64,000 nt of DNA, taken from positions 6,076,001 to 6,140,000 of the forward strand of contig NZ_CP030050.1 of the NCBI RefSeq assembly GCF_015291705.1, read 5' to 3'. Position 1 is the first letter of the stretch. The number at the start of each line of letters is the position of its first letter. Shown here piece by piece: positions 56,356 through 64,000 of the stretch. The notes under the pieces are model-generated. The model did no database searches and was not told the origin of the DNA. It saw only the letters and a program-made list of their open reading frames with translations. The translations under genes were made by a program, and so were the position numbers. This DNA is from Bradyrhizobium arachidis (GTDB lineage: Bacteria > Pseudomonadota > Alphaproteobacteria > Rhizobiales > Xanthobacteraceae).

Positions 56356-57466
56356 GATAGAGCTGCGCGGCATCGAAAAGCACTATGGCGAGACGCCGAT
56401 CCTGAAGGACGTCTCCCTGAAAATCGAGGACGGGGAATTCCTGACCCTGGTGGGACCGTCGGGCTGCGGCAAGTCGACCTTACTCCGGATCATCGCGGGG
56501 CTCGAGGATCAAGACGCCGGTGAGGTGAGCGTGGGCGGCCGCCCCGTGGACGGAGCCCGTCCAAAGGACCGGGATGTCGCGATGGTGTTCCAGTCGTATG
56601 CGCTCTATCCCCATCTCACCGTATTCGACAACATCGCTCTGCCATTGCGCACGCGGCAGCTCTCATTCGCACAGCGCCTGCCGCTGATCGGCCCGCTCGT
56701 GCCGGGTCGCGCCGGCATCGAACGGAGCATTCGCGTGGAGGTGGAGCAGGCCGCCGTCATGCTCGACGTGGCTCATCTGCTTCACCGCAAGCCCGGCCAG
56801 CTTTCCGGCGGGCAGCGCCAGCGAGTCGCCCTCGGGCGCGCGATGGTGCGACGCCCCACCGTCTTCCTGATGGACGAGCCGCTATCCAATCTCGATGCCA
56901 GGCTGCGTGTGCAGATGCGTACGGAAATCACCTCGCTGCACCGCCGCCTCGGCGTGACCTTCGTCTATGTGACGCACGATCAGTCAGAGGCCATGACGAT
57001 GGCGGACCGCGTCGCCGTGATGATGGGCGGCGAGCTGCTTCAGGTCGGCCCTCCGGAAAAGCTCTATCGCGACCCGCAGGATCTCAGAGTGGCCGAGATG
57101 ATCGGCAGCCCGAAGATCAACATCGTCACGCGCGCTCACTGGACGGACAATCGATCAGGTGTCTTGGCAGCCCTCGCGCCCCAGACCAGGCGCCTTGCAT
57201 TTCGTCCCGAAGCGGCAATCCTGACCACGCCGGCCGATGAGCTCCTCAACGGCACGGTGACGAACCTTGAAAATCTCGGTTCCGACATCTTCGTGCATGT
57301 CGCTCTCCGTGACGGCTCGGAAACCGCGGTGGTCCGCACCTCGCCCGACGAACGGCGCTTTTCGCTCGGCTGCAAGGTTGGGCTCAAGGTCGACGCCGCG
57401 CGGCTGATGCAGTTCGACGAGGCCGGCAGGCGTTGCGGCAACATCGAGCGGGTGGCGGCGGCATGA
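56348..57466 (+). CDS. ugpC: UgpC/MalK-type ABC transporter ATPase
   Basis: 372 residues from GTG 56348 (GAGG 7 nt before), overlapping the phosphodiesterase stop. Walker A GPSGCGKST (36-44), Q-loop VFQSYALYPHLTV, signature LSGGQ (152-156), Walker B FLMDEP with Asp176-Glu177, and H-loop YVTHDQSEAMT. The C-terminal TOBE/OB regulatory domain spans about 240-350. A ~15-residue segment (SFAQRLPLIGPLVPGRAGIE) is inserted between Q-loop and signature relative to classic MalK; related UgpC-type proteins have it. It energises import by the two permeases downstream. Confidence 0.93.
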   Translation: MAEIELRGIEKHYGETPILKDVSLKIEDGEFLTLVGPSGCGKSTLLRIIAGLEDQDAGEVSVGGRPVDGARPKDRDVAMVFQSYALYPHLTVFDNIALPLRTRQLSFAQRLPLIGPLVPGRAGIERSIRVEVEQAAVMLDVAHLLHRKPGQLSGGQRQRVALGRAMVRRPTVFLMDEPLSNLDARLRVQMRTEITSLHRRLGVTFVYVTHDQSEAMTMADRVAVMMGGELLQVGPPEKLYRDPQDLRVAEMIGSPKINIVTRAHWTDNRSGVLAALAPQTRRLAFRPEAAILTTPADELLNGTVTNLENLGSDIFVHVALRDGSETAVVRTSPDERRFSLGCKVGLKVDAARLMQFDEAGRRCGNIERVAAA

Positions 57467-58392
57467 GCCTGACGGCTTCGATCCAGACCCCCATCCGCTC
57501 GGCTGTCCGTCGTCGGCATCGGACTGAGGAGGCCGCTATTGGCTGGCTTGCAGTCTCCCCGGCGTTGATACTGCTCATCTGCCTGCTCTTTGGCCCCGCT
57601 GCCGCGGTGATCCTGTTCTCGTTCACCGACTGGCAATTGGGTGCCGCGACGTTCCGTTTCATCGGCACCGAGAATTTTGCTGCGTTGTGGGCGGACCCGC
57701 CATTTTGGAAGGCCCTGATCAACACGTGTCTCTACGTTGCGATCGTCGTGCCCGGAACGGTGGGACTTGGCCTTGCCACAGCTCTGCTCATCGAGGCGAG
57801 CCCTGCCCTGCGCGGCTTCTATCGCGCGGTGCACTTCCTGCCGGTGATGTCGACCATGTCAGCCATGGCGGTGGTGTGGGGCACCATGCTCCATCCCAGT
57901 ATCGGCCTCGTCAACCGGGCACTCGCCGCGTTCGGCGTGACCGGGGTCAATTGGCTGCGGGACGAGCACACCGCCCTCCTCGCCCTCGCCCTCATCGGCA
58001 TTTGGCAGGGTTTCGGCTTCGCCATGGTGCTGTTCGTCTCCGGCTTGAAAGCGGTCCCTCAGCAGCTCTACGACGCCGCCGCAGTCGACGGCGCGGACGG
58101 TGTCCTTGACCGGCTGCGCATCGTAACTCTCCCGATGCTGGGGCCGGTCACCATGTTCGTCGTCATCCTCACCGCAAGCCGCGCCTTCGAGGTGTTCGAC
58201 AGTGTGCGCGTCCTCACCCAGGGCGGCCCGAACTACGCCTCGGAGGTTCTGTTGAATCGGCTCTATTCCGAGAGCTTCGACTATCTGCGCACGGGTTACG
58301 GCGCGGCTCTCACGGTGGTTTACCTTGCGATCGTGATTGCCCTCACACTCGCCCAGGCGCGGTTCATCGAACGCCGCGTGCACTATTCATGA
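57463..58392 (+). CDS. ABC sugar-type permease (UgpA-like)
   Basis: 309 residues from ATG 57463 (4-bp overlap with the ATPase). It has six membrane helices, starting with IGWLAVSPALILLICLLFGP, and the MalF/UgpA EAA loop (LYDAAAVDGADGVLDRLRIV, TLPMLGP). A carbohydrate- or glycerophosphoester-type import channel working with the next gene. Confidence 0.92.
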   Translation: MSLTASIQTPIRSAVRRRHRTEEAAIGWLAVSPALILLICLLFGPAAAVILFSFTDWQLGAATFRFIGTENFAALWADPPFWKALINTCLYVAIVVPGTVGLGLATALLIEASPALRGFYRAVHFLPVMSTMSAMAVVWGTMLHPSIGLVNRALAAFGVTGVNWLRDEHTALLALALIGIWQGFGFAMVLFVSGLKAVPQQLYDAAAVDGADGVLDRLRIVTLPMLGPVTMFVVILTASRAFEVFDSVRVLTQGGPNYASEVLLNRLYSESFDYLRTGYGAALTVVYLAIVIALTLAQARFIERRVHYS

Positions 58393-59228
58393 GCGCACAC
58401 CGCCGATACCGGCTTGCGGGGCGCATCGCGCGCCATGCTTTGCTGGCCGTCTCCGCGACTTTCGCGCTGCTGCCTTTCGTGTGGATGATCAGCCTGTCGC
58501 TGAAACCGCCCGACGAAATCTTTCAACCCGACTTCCATCTCTGGCCCAAGACCTTCGTGGGAGTCGAGAATTATCGCGTTGCGCTGACCGCGGCGCCGAT
58601 GCTCCGCTTCCTGCTCAATGGCGTGTTCGTCTGCGCGACGATCTTCGCGCTTCAGCTCATGGTTTGCGTGCCATGCGCCTACGCGCTCGCCAAGATGCGC
58701 TTCCGCGGCCGCGACACGCTGTTTTCCGCTGTGCTGGTCGCGCTTCTCGTCCCACCTCAGGCGCTGGCCATCCCCCATTTTGTCCTGCTCCATGTCTTCG
58801 GGCTGCTCGACACTTATGCGGCTCTCATCCTTCCGTGGATCATCTCGGCCTTCGGCATCTTCCTGCTGCGCCAGTTCTTCCGATCCATCCCGGGCGAGAT
58901 CATCCACGCTGCCCGTCTCGATGGGCTTGGCGAGATCGAGATCATCTGGCGCATCATGATGCCCATGAGCGCGCCGGCGCTTGCCGCCTTCGGGGTCTTC
59001 TCGGTCGTCGCCCACTGGAACGACCTGTTCTGGCCACTCATCGCGGTTCGGACGGAAGACATCTCGACGCCGGCGCTCGGCATTCTCCTGTTCCGCGATG
59101 ACGAGGCTGGTCAATTCCTCGGGCCGCTGATGGCCGGCGCCACCATCATCGTCGCTCCGCTGCTGCTCGCCTTCCTTCTTGCCCAGCGCCGTTTCATCGA
59201 CGGGCTGGCAACCACCGCCATGAAGTGA
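58389..59228 (+). CDS. ABC sugar-type permease (UgpE-like)
   Basis: 279 residues, overlapping the previous gene by 4 bp (ATGA). It has six helices and the EAA loop IIHAARLDGLGEIEIIWRIM, then MPMSAPALAAFG. It ends FIDGLATTAMK, as UgpE/MalG proteins do. It forms the heterodimeric channel with the UgpA-like protein. Confidence 0.92.
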   Translation: MSAHRRYRLAGRIARHALLAVSATFALLPFVWMISLSLKPPDEIFQPDFHLWPKTFVGVENYRVALTAAPMLRFLLNGVFVCATIFALQLMVCVPCAYALAKMRFRGRDTLFSAVLVALLVPPQALAIPHFVLLHVFGLLDTYAALILPWIISAFGIFLLRQFFRSIPGEIIHAARLDGLGEIEIIWRIMMPMSAPALAAFGVFSVVAHWNDLFWPLIAVRTEDISTPALGILLFRDDEAGQFLGPLMAGATIIVAPLLLAFLLAQRRFIDGLATTAMK

Positions 59229-59244
59229 CCCAAGGGAGATCGTC

Positions 59245-60537
59245 ATGATCGACAAACTGCTGCCGCGCCGCGTGTTGAGAGTTGTGGGTGCCGCGTTGCT
59301 GGCCGCTTGCGCGGTCACCCCCGTCCATGCCGAGGAGATTACGCTGGACGTCCTTTATACCACACCAGGGACCTTCAATGCTCTTCAGCAGGAACTGGCC
59401 AAGCGCTTCACCGAGGCCCATCCCGACATCAAGGTCAAGTTTCGCAATCCAGTAGCCGGATACGAAGAAGGGGCCCAGCAGATCCTGCGCGACCAGATCA
59501 CCGGTCGCCTGCCGGATGTCGCCTTCAACGGCATCAATCAGATCGGCTTGTTCGTGGATCGCGGCCTCGGCGCGCCGTTCGATTCTTTCGTGGCGGCGGA
59601 TGGTGGCCTCGACAAGCTTGGCTACTACCCGACGCTTGCGACGCTCGGCCGCTGGAAGGGAAAGCTCTATGGCCTCCCCTTCGCCGTCTCGACCCCAGTG
59701 CTGTACGTGAACGCCGACCTCGTGAAGAAGGCCGGCCTCGACCCGGCCGACCTGCCCAGAAGCTGGCCCGAACTTGTCGCCGCCGGTCAGAAAATCCAGA
59801 CGATCGCCGGAGCCGGCCTGACCGGATTCTATTATCAATGGGACCAGACCGGAAACTGGCTGCTCCAGTCGCTCATCACCAGCCGCGGCGGACGTATATT
59901 GAAAGCCGACGGCTGCACGGTTGCCTTCGATGATGCTGCCGGCATGTGGGCCCTCAAGATCCTGGAATCTTTTGGCAAGTCGGGAATGCCCAATCTCGGT
60001 ATCAGCCAGGCGCGTCAGGCGTTCGTCGCGGGCAGGATCGCCATCCTCGTCGATTCCACATCCTACGTCGCTGCGGCGGACCGCCAGATCGGCAACCGCT
60101 TCGATTTCAAGACCGTCGCATTTCCGCTATCGGCGCCGGAGGGCAAGTTGCCGGCGGGCGGCAATGTCGCCATGGTCTTCGCCAAGGACGCCGAGCGGCG
60201 GAAGGCTGCGTGGGAGTACGTGAAGTTCGTCACTGGCCCGAGCGGTCAGACGCTGATGGTGAACTATACCGGTTACATGCCCGGCAACGAGATCGCTGTG
60301 AAGTCGTCCGACCTCCTCGGCTCGTTCTATGCCAAGAACCCCAATCACATGACCAGCATTCAGCAACTGCCGGTGCTGACGGACTGGGCATCATTTCCGG
60401 GTGGGAATTCCCTGAAGATCATCGAGGTCATCAAGAACCACACGGAGAGCCTGGTGACGGGCAAACATCCGGCTGAGGAGGTGATGCCCAACCTGGTGCG
60501 GGATGTGAACAGCCTCATGCCCAAATGCAGCGGCTAG
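59245..60537 (+). CDS. ABC transporter extracellular solute-binding protein (UgpB-like)
   Basis: 430 residues with a signal peptide (VVGAALLAACAVTPVHAEE). The family 1 solute-binding fold includes FTEAHPDIKVKFRNPVAGYE, LPDVAFNGINQIGLFVDRGL, GLPFAVSTPVLYVNADLVKK and FVAGRIAILVDSTSYVAAAD. RBS AGGGAGA supports ATG 59245. It captures the substrate for the upstream permeases. The UgpB-like features suggest a glycerophosphoester or sugar phosphate, consistent with the phosphodiesterase and the SorC regulator, but related proteins bind many polyols. Confidence 0.92.
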   Translation: MIDKLLPRRVLRVVGAALLAACAVTPVHAEEITLDVLYTTPGTFNALQQELAKRFTEAHPDIKVKFRNPVAGYEEGAQQILRDQITGRLPDVAFNGINQIGLFVDRGLGAPFDSFVAADGGLDKLGYYPTLATLGRWKGKLYGLPFAVSTPVLYVNADLVKKAGLDPADLPRSWPELVAAGQKIQTIAGAGLTGFYYQWDQTGNWLLQSLITSRGGRILKADGCTVAFDDAAGMWALKILESFGKSGMPNLGISQARQAFVAGRIAILVDSTSYVAAADRQIGNRFDFKTVAFPLSAPEGKLPAGGNVAMVFAKDAERRKAAWEYVKFVTGPSGQTLMVNYTGYMPGNEIAVKSSDLLGSFYAKNPNHMTSIQQLPVLTDWASFPGGNSLKIIEVIKNHTESLVTGKHPAEEVMPNLVRDVNSLMPKCSG

Positions 60538-60538
60538 A

Positions 60539-60659
60539 GCATGATCCGGACCCGGAGGGCCGCGTTAGCGCAAAGTGTGCAGCGGTTTTCCGAAAAGATC
60601 ATGCACAAACAACAAGCTAAAGCGCGATGACGATTCATCCCGATCTCATCGCGCTTTAG
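60539..60659. repeat. Rhizobiales-type palindromic intergenic repeat
   Basis: GCATGATC (60539-60546) and GATCATGC (60597-60604) are outer inverted arms, enclosing AAGTGTGCAGCGGTTTTCCG-like sequence. A 14-bp perfect hairpin follows, CTAAAGCGCGATGA (60617-60630) with TCATCGCGCTTTAG (60646-60659). I recognise this layout from dispersed repeats in Bradyrhizobium-like genomes. The first part differs from the usual form by a GGACCCGGAGGGCC-like segment. It may also act as a terminator for the ABC operon. Confidence 0.75.
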
Positions 60660-60984
60660 AGCTGGGTGTGCCAGGCAAGCCGCAGTGATCCGCGCAGTTG
60701 GCTCAGCCTTGGCCTCTCTCGCTGCCCCACCGACGAAACGGTCAGCTTCAAATTCGACGAGCGAACTTGCATTCGAAAGATAGCCCGAAAAGCCAAGCCG
60801 CAAAACACCAACAACTATAGCTAGTTCCGAGGTGGTGCGCTCGGAGCGGCGGACTCATTTACTATCATTTCAACGGGTTACGGTAGCGGAAGGCGAGTTT
60901 TGGTGCATTTCACGCTCAAAAGTGCCCTTCAGCCCACTCGCTGTAGGGGAACCCTCCCCTATGCGAGGTCAGGTTGGCCCCCCA

Positions 60985-61032
60985 CCGCTCATAACGGCCT
61001 GGTTGCAGGTTCGAGTTCTGCCGGGCCCACCA
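60985..61032 (+). other. 3' half of a tRNA (CAT anticodon) without its 5' half; possible att remnant
   Basis: The anticodon loop CTCATAA (60988-60994), a partial stem, a 5-nt variable loop, the T arm GCAGG-TTCGAGT-TCTGC (61005-61021), the acceptor strand CGGGCCC and ACCA (61022-61032) are all canonical. Upstream no matching GGGCCCG acceptor or D arm exists, and the two outer anticodon-stem pairs are lost. So only nucleotides from about position 29 to 76 remain. A tRNA 3'-end duplicate in this form is the usual footprint of a site-specific integrase. Confidence 0.8.
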
Positions 61033-61127
61033 TTGAAATCAATCGCCACCACACCAGCGAGGCCAACGACACATCATTTGCATGCGCGACCGCCGGATAT
61101 CCTGCAGGCAGAAAGCCGTGTTGAATT

Positions 61128-64000
61128 TCAAACAAGCTGCCGCGCGACCAGATCGGCGAACAAGCCCTTGACCGCCATCAGCTCGTCGTAACGGCCGGTT
61201 TGCACCACCTTGCCGCGGTCGAGAACGATGATGCGGTCGGCGCTCTTCACGGTGGTGAGGCGGTGCGCGATGACGAGGCGCGTCACCGCCAGCCGGTGCA
61301 GGCTGTCGGTCAGGCGGGCTTGCGTCAAATTGTCGACGGCGCTCATGGCCTCGTCGAGCAGCAGAATGCGCGGCTTGCCGACGAGGGCGCGGGCGAGCGC
61401 AAACCGCTGGATCTGGCCGCCGGAAAACGCCGCTGCGGCTTCGGTCACGATTGTGTGCATGCCCATCGGCATGGCGTGGATGTCCTGGTCGACATTGGCC
61501 TGCCGCGCGGCCTCCCAGGCCTGCTCGAGCGTGCCCTCGTGGGTGCCCATGATGTTTTCATAGAGCGTGCCGGGAAACAGCGCGGTGTTCTGCAACACGC
61601 CACCGATCTGCCGCCGCACCATTTCGATGTCGAGATAGCGCAGATCCTGCCGGTCGTATTGCACCGTGCCGCTCGCCGGCATCTCAAACCCGAGCAGCAG
61701 CCGCATCAGGGTCGACTTGCCGGATCCCGACGGGCCGACCAGCGCGACGTGCTCGCCCGGCGCCAGCGATAACGAGACGCCCTGGAGCGCGAACGGCGCA
61801 TCGGGGCCGTAACGGAAATAGACGTTGGTGACATCGATGTTGCCGGTCAGCACGCCCGGATCGCGCTTCGATCCGGCGACGTCAGGCGCGACGCGCAGCA
61901 GGGGCGCCACGCGCCCCCAGGAGGGTTGCGAATTCCAGGCGGCGACGACACTGCGTGCCAGTTGAAACGAGGCGCCCATGTAGGCGCCATAGGCGGCGAT
62001 GAAGGACACGAACGCGCCGGTCGAGAGTTCGTCGCGCGACAGCTGCGACAGGATCAACAGGATGAGCGCCAGCGCCAGCAGCTCGAAGACCACCAGCGCC
62101 GTTTCGAACAGGGTGCCGAAGGTCCGCGCCCGGTACATGCGGGAGCGCAGCTCGGCGAAATCCATGGCCCAGCGCGCAAAGCCGCGCTGCTCGGATCCGG
62201 TGGCGCGCAGAGTCGTGATGCCATGCACGAGCTGGAACACGATGCCGTAGATATCGGAGAGGATTTCCTCCCCGCGGCGCAGCGCATCGAGCTGATGATA
62301 GCCGCAGAACGCCGCAATCGCGGCGATCAGGGCGAACAGCCCGATCGCCGCCCCCGCCGCCGCGGGCGAGTAGTAGAACATCAGGCCAATGTTGCTGACG
62401 AAAAAGAACAGCGCCGAAATCGAGCCGAGCATCAGCGAATAGGCGCCGCGGCGCAATTGATCCGCCGCGACGAGGCGGCTCGTGATATTGCCGGGGCTCA
62501 TGCGCAACGCACTGTCAGGCAGCCGCAAAAGCCGATCCATGAAGGCGGCCTGCAAGGCGCCCGCCCCGCGCCCGTCGAGCCGCAGGCTTGCGATGTCGAA
62601 CACGAAACGAAAGCCGGCGGCGATGAACGCGGCCAGCACGAGGCCCATGCCGAGGGTGAACAGCGACAGCGTCTGGTGGCCCGGAATGAAGCGATCGAAC
62701 GCCAGTTGCATCGCCATCGGCGTCGCGAGGCCGAGCAGCGCGGAGGCCAGCGCCATGGAGACGGCAAGCGCCGTATCCCACCGGTTGCGCAGCCAGCCGA
62801 AACCGATGAACTGCCGAAACCCGATCGGCCCATCCGGGAATGGCGGATAGAGCATGTGCGCCTGCGGCGCGAGCCGGGCCGCTAGCGTGGCGTCGACCGG
62901 CTTCGGCCTGGCGTGCTCCGCCTCGATCATCACCCAGCGCTTCGCGTCGGTCGGGATCAGCGCCACCGGGCGCCGCGCATCGTCGAGGAAACCGATCAGC
63001 GGACCGAGATCCTGCTGCAGCCAGTCGCCGCTCAGCACCACCTGCCGGTTGCGCAACCGCACCGCGCGCGCTGCGTCGTCGACATTGCGCGCCCGCGACA
63101 GCTGTTCGCGCTGCCGGTTGGTGAAGTCGAGCCCGAGCTTGCCCGCAATGGTGACGAACGGCGCGACGAACGGCTCGTCGCCGACAGGCTCGGCGGCCGC
63201 TTGCGGCGCGACCTTGCCCAGCACCGCGTCGAATCGCGTGAAGGCGCGATTAACCGTGCGGGTGGTGCGCGCCATCCGGCCCTGGACCGCCTGGCGCAAC
63301 GCGTCCTGGCGGGTGTCGTGTGCGCGCCGGACCAGCGAGAACAAGGTGGCGTGGGTGAACTCCAGCAGGCGCTGCCATTCCGACAGGCGAAGGATATCGG
63401 CGGTGCCGACCGCATGAACCTCGCAGGGCCGTGCCGGCGAGATCCAGATGCCGCCGGCCACCGCCGCCACCTGCCGACGATTCATGCCGGCGACCGGCAC
63501 GCCGCCACAGCACGACAGGTCGGCGCCTAGCGCCGTCAACCAGACCACGCCGCCACGGGTCATGAGCGCGGCTTCGCCTGCGGCCTTCTCCTGTTCGCCG
63601 GGCGCGAACGTGACGATATCGAGCGGCGTCGGGCCGACCATGCGGCTCACGGCGGCGCTCAGATGACTAAGCCACCCGTCGATGGATGCGGCCACCGCGT
63701 TGTGCTGCTGCTCGGAGCCTTTGGCCTGGATGGCCAGCGTGTCGGTACGGATGGCGGCGATCGCGCTGGTCTCGACCGCCACCGCGGTCACCAGCAGATC
63801 GTCCTCCACCACGATCGGCGCGATGTACTCGCCGCCGCCGAGTTCGCACAGGAACATGCGTCCCGACAGCTCGTCGCCGCTCTTCACGGTGAGATAGATC
63901 TCGACCCGTCCGGCGGCGATGATGTGGCCTTGCCGGGTTGCGCTGAGCGCCAGGGCCTCGCCGGCCTCGAGATTGATGCTGGGCGCGGCCGCGAACGGCG
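61128..64000 (-). CDS. NHLP-family bacteriocin-export ABC transporter, permease-ATPase (N-terminus outside window)
   Basis: The frame is open to the right edge (in-frame before GTG 63887: INLEAGEALALSATRQGHII), so the start lies beyond 64000. The N-terminal part resembles the cyclic-nucleotide-like domain of the NHLM/NHLP transporter subfamily, followed by a long linker. Six membrane helices come next (from about WDTALAVSMALASALLGLAT to GAFVSFIAAYGAYMGA). The ATPase has Walker A GPSGSGKST (about 61715-61735), signature FSGGQ (about 61415), Walker B RILLLDEA and AHRLTTV. It lacks the C39 peptidase domain, as in the second transporter of such pairs. It would export a leader-cleaved ribosomal peptide. 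It ends 96 bp after the tRNA fragment. Confidence 0.9.
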   Translation of the reverse strand, partial: PFAAAPSINLEAGEALALSATRQGHIIAAGRVEIYLTVKSGDELSGRMFLCELGGGEYIAPIVVEDDLLVTAVAVETSAIAAIRTDTLAIQAKGSEQQHNAVAASIDGWLSHLSAAVSRMVGPTPLDIVTFAPGEQEKAAGEAALMTRGGVVWLTALGADLSCCGGVPVAGMNRRQVAAVAGGIWISPARPCEVHAVGTADILRLSEWQRLLEFTHATLFSLVRRAHDTRQDALRQAVQGRMARTTRTVNRAFTRFDAVLGKVAPQAAAEPVGDEPFVAPFVTIAGKLGLDFTNRQREQLSRARNVDDAARAVRLRNRQVVLSGDWLQQDLGPLIGFLDDARRPVALIPTDAKRWVMIEAEHARPKPVDATLAARLAPQAHMLYPPFPDGPIGFRQFIGFGWLRNRWDTALAVSMALASALLGLATPMAMQLAFDRFIPGHQTLSLFTLGMGLVLAAFIAAGFRFVFDIASLRLDGRGAGALQAAFMDRLLRLPDSALRMSPGNITSRLVAADQLRRGAYSLMLGSISALFFFVSNIGLMFYYSPAAAGAAIGLFALIAAIAAFCGYHQLDALRRGEEILSDIYGIVFQLVHGITTLRATGSEQRGFARWAMDFAELRSRMYRARTFGTLFETALVVFELLALALILLILSQLSRDELSTGAFVSFIAAYGAYMGASFQLARSVVAAWNSQPSWGRVAPLLRVAPDVAGSKRDPGVLTGNIDVTNVYFRYGPDAPFALQGVSLSLAPGEHVALVGPSGSGKSTLMRLLLGFEMPASGTVQYDRQDLRYLDIEMVRRQIGGVLQNTALFPGTLYENIMGTHEGTLEQAWEAARQANVDQDIHAMPMGMHTIVTEAAAAFSGGQIQRFALARALVGKPRILLLDEAMSAVDNLTQARLTDSLHRLAVTRLVIAHRLTTVKSADRIIVLDRGKVVQTGRYDELMAVKGLFADLVARQLV

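Larger units (their letters stand above)
60538..61127. other. Intergenic region with palindromic repeat and tRNA 3' fragment
   Basis: 590 bp without a convincing gene. The only long plus-strand ORF (60832-61191) reads through the tRNA-like segment. The two recognisable structures are listed separately. Confidence 0.5.

Noticed and set aside
60957..61032. Complete tRNA gene
   Set aside because: No 5' acceptor strand or D arm matches, and the two outer anticodon-stem pairs are missing; only the 3' half is supported.
60832..61191. 119-residue plus-strand ORF across the tRNA-like segment
   Set aside because: Its middle (AWLQVRVLPGPP) is the translation of a tRNA 3' end, so it is not a protein gene.

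Overview
The window reads as chromosomal DNA of a high-G+C alphaproteobacterium, most likely Bradyrhizobium or a close Rhizobiales relative. Supporting signs are the codon usage, the gene content (NodU-type carbamoyltransferase, DUF3739 haemagglutinin, NHLP-type ABC exporter) and a palindromic intergenic repeat at 60539-60659 that I recognise from Rhizobiales genomes. The identification is inference; no rRNA or species marker is present.

Layout. (1) 1-864: 3' part of a parvulin-type foldase leaving the left edge, divergent from a large PstS-like exported protein (1374-3008). (2) 3182-14301: polysaccharide and cell-surface sugar genes. These are a thioesterase with a degenerate carrier-like domain, two GT4 glycosyltransferases, a methyltransferase, a carbamoyltransferase, an apparently frameshifted polyprenyl-phosphate sugar transferase, a sugar epimerase and a GT2 glycosyltransferase. 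(3) 14343-36608: a two-partner secretion (TPS) locus on the minus strand. It runs tpsB, ExbB fusion, exbD, tonB, porin, coiled-coil protein, parvulin, terminator, a 4531-residue TpsA haemagglutinin, then the GT2 gene. (4) 36927-37803: a divergent ECF sigma factor with an 88-residue FecR head domain. (5) 37870-41064: lytic transglycosylase, small exported protein, Wza-like lipoprotein and a 70-residue coiled-coil ORF. (6) 41443-52595: a type II secretion system (T2SS), gspE-F-G-H-I-J-K-L-M plus a GspC/N-like gene on minus and divergent gspD on plus, followed by an exported Hint-domain protein. (7) 53875-60537: SorC regulator, phosphodiesterase/pyrophosphatase and a complete UgpC-type ABC importer. 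(8) 60538-61127: intergenic, with the palindromic repeat and the 3' half of a tRNA. (9) 61128-64000: a 5'-truncated NHLP-type bacteriocin-export ABC transporter.

How the parts fit. The middle of the window is an envelope-remodelling and secretion block: surface sugars, a giant adhesin with its own outer-membrane transporter and a dedicated TonB-ExbB-ExbD energy module, a periplasmic foldase, a peptidoglycan lyase, a polysaccharide export lipoprotein and a T2SS. The A/T-rich 9-mer AACATAACG recurs in the intergenic regions of several of these units, which suggests one shared regulator. The strongest candidate for an undescribed system is the TPS locus wired to a TonB motor whose ExbB carries a DUF2341/LamG-like periplasmic ectodomain, next to an ECF/mini-FecR pair.
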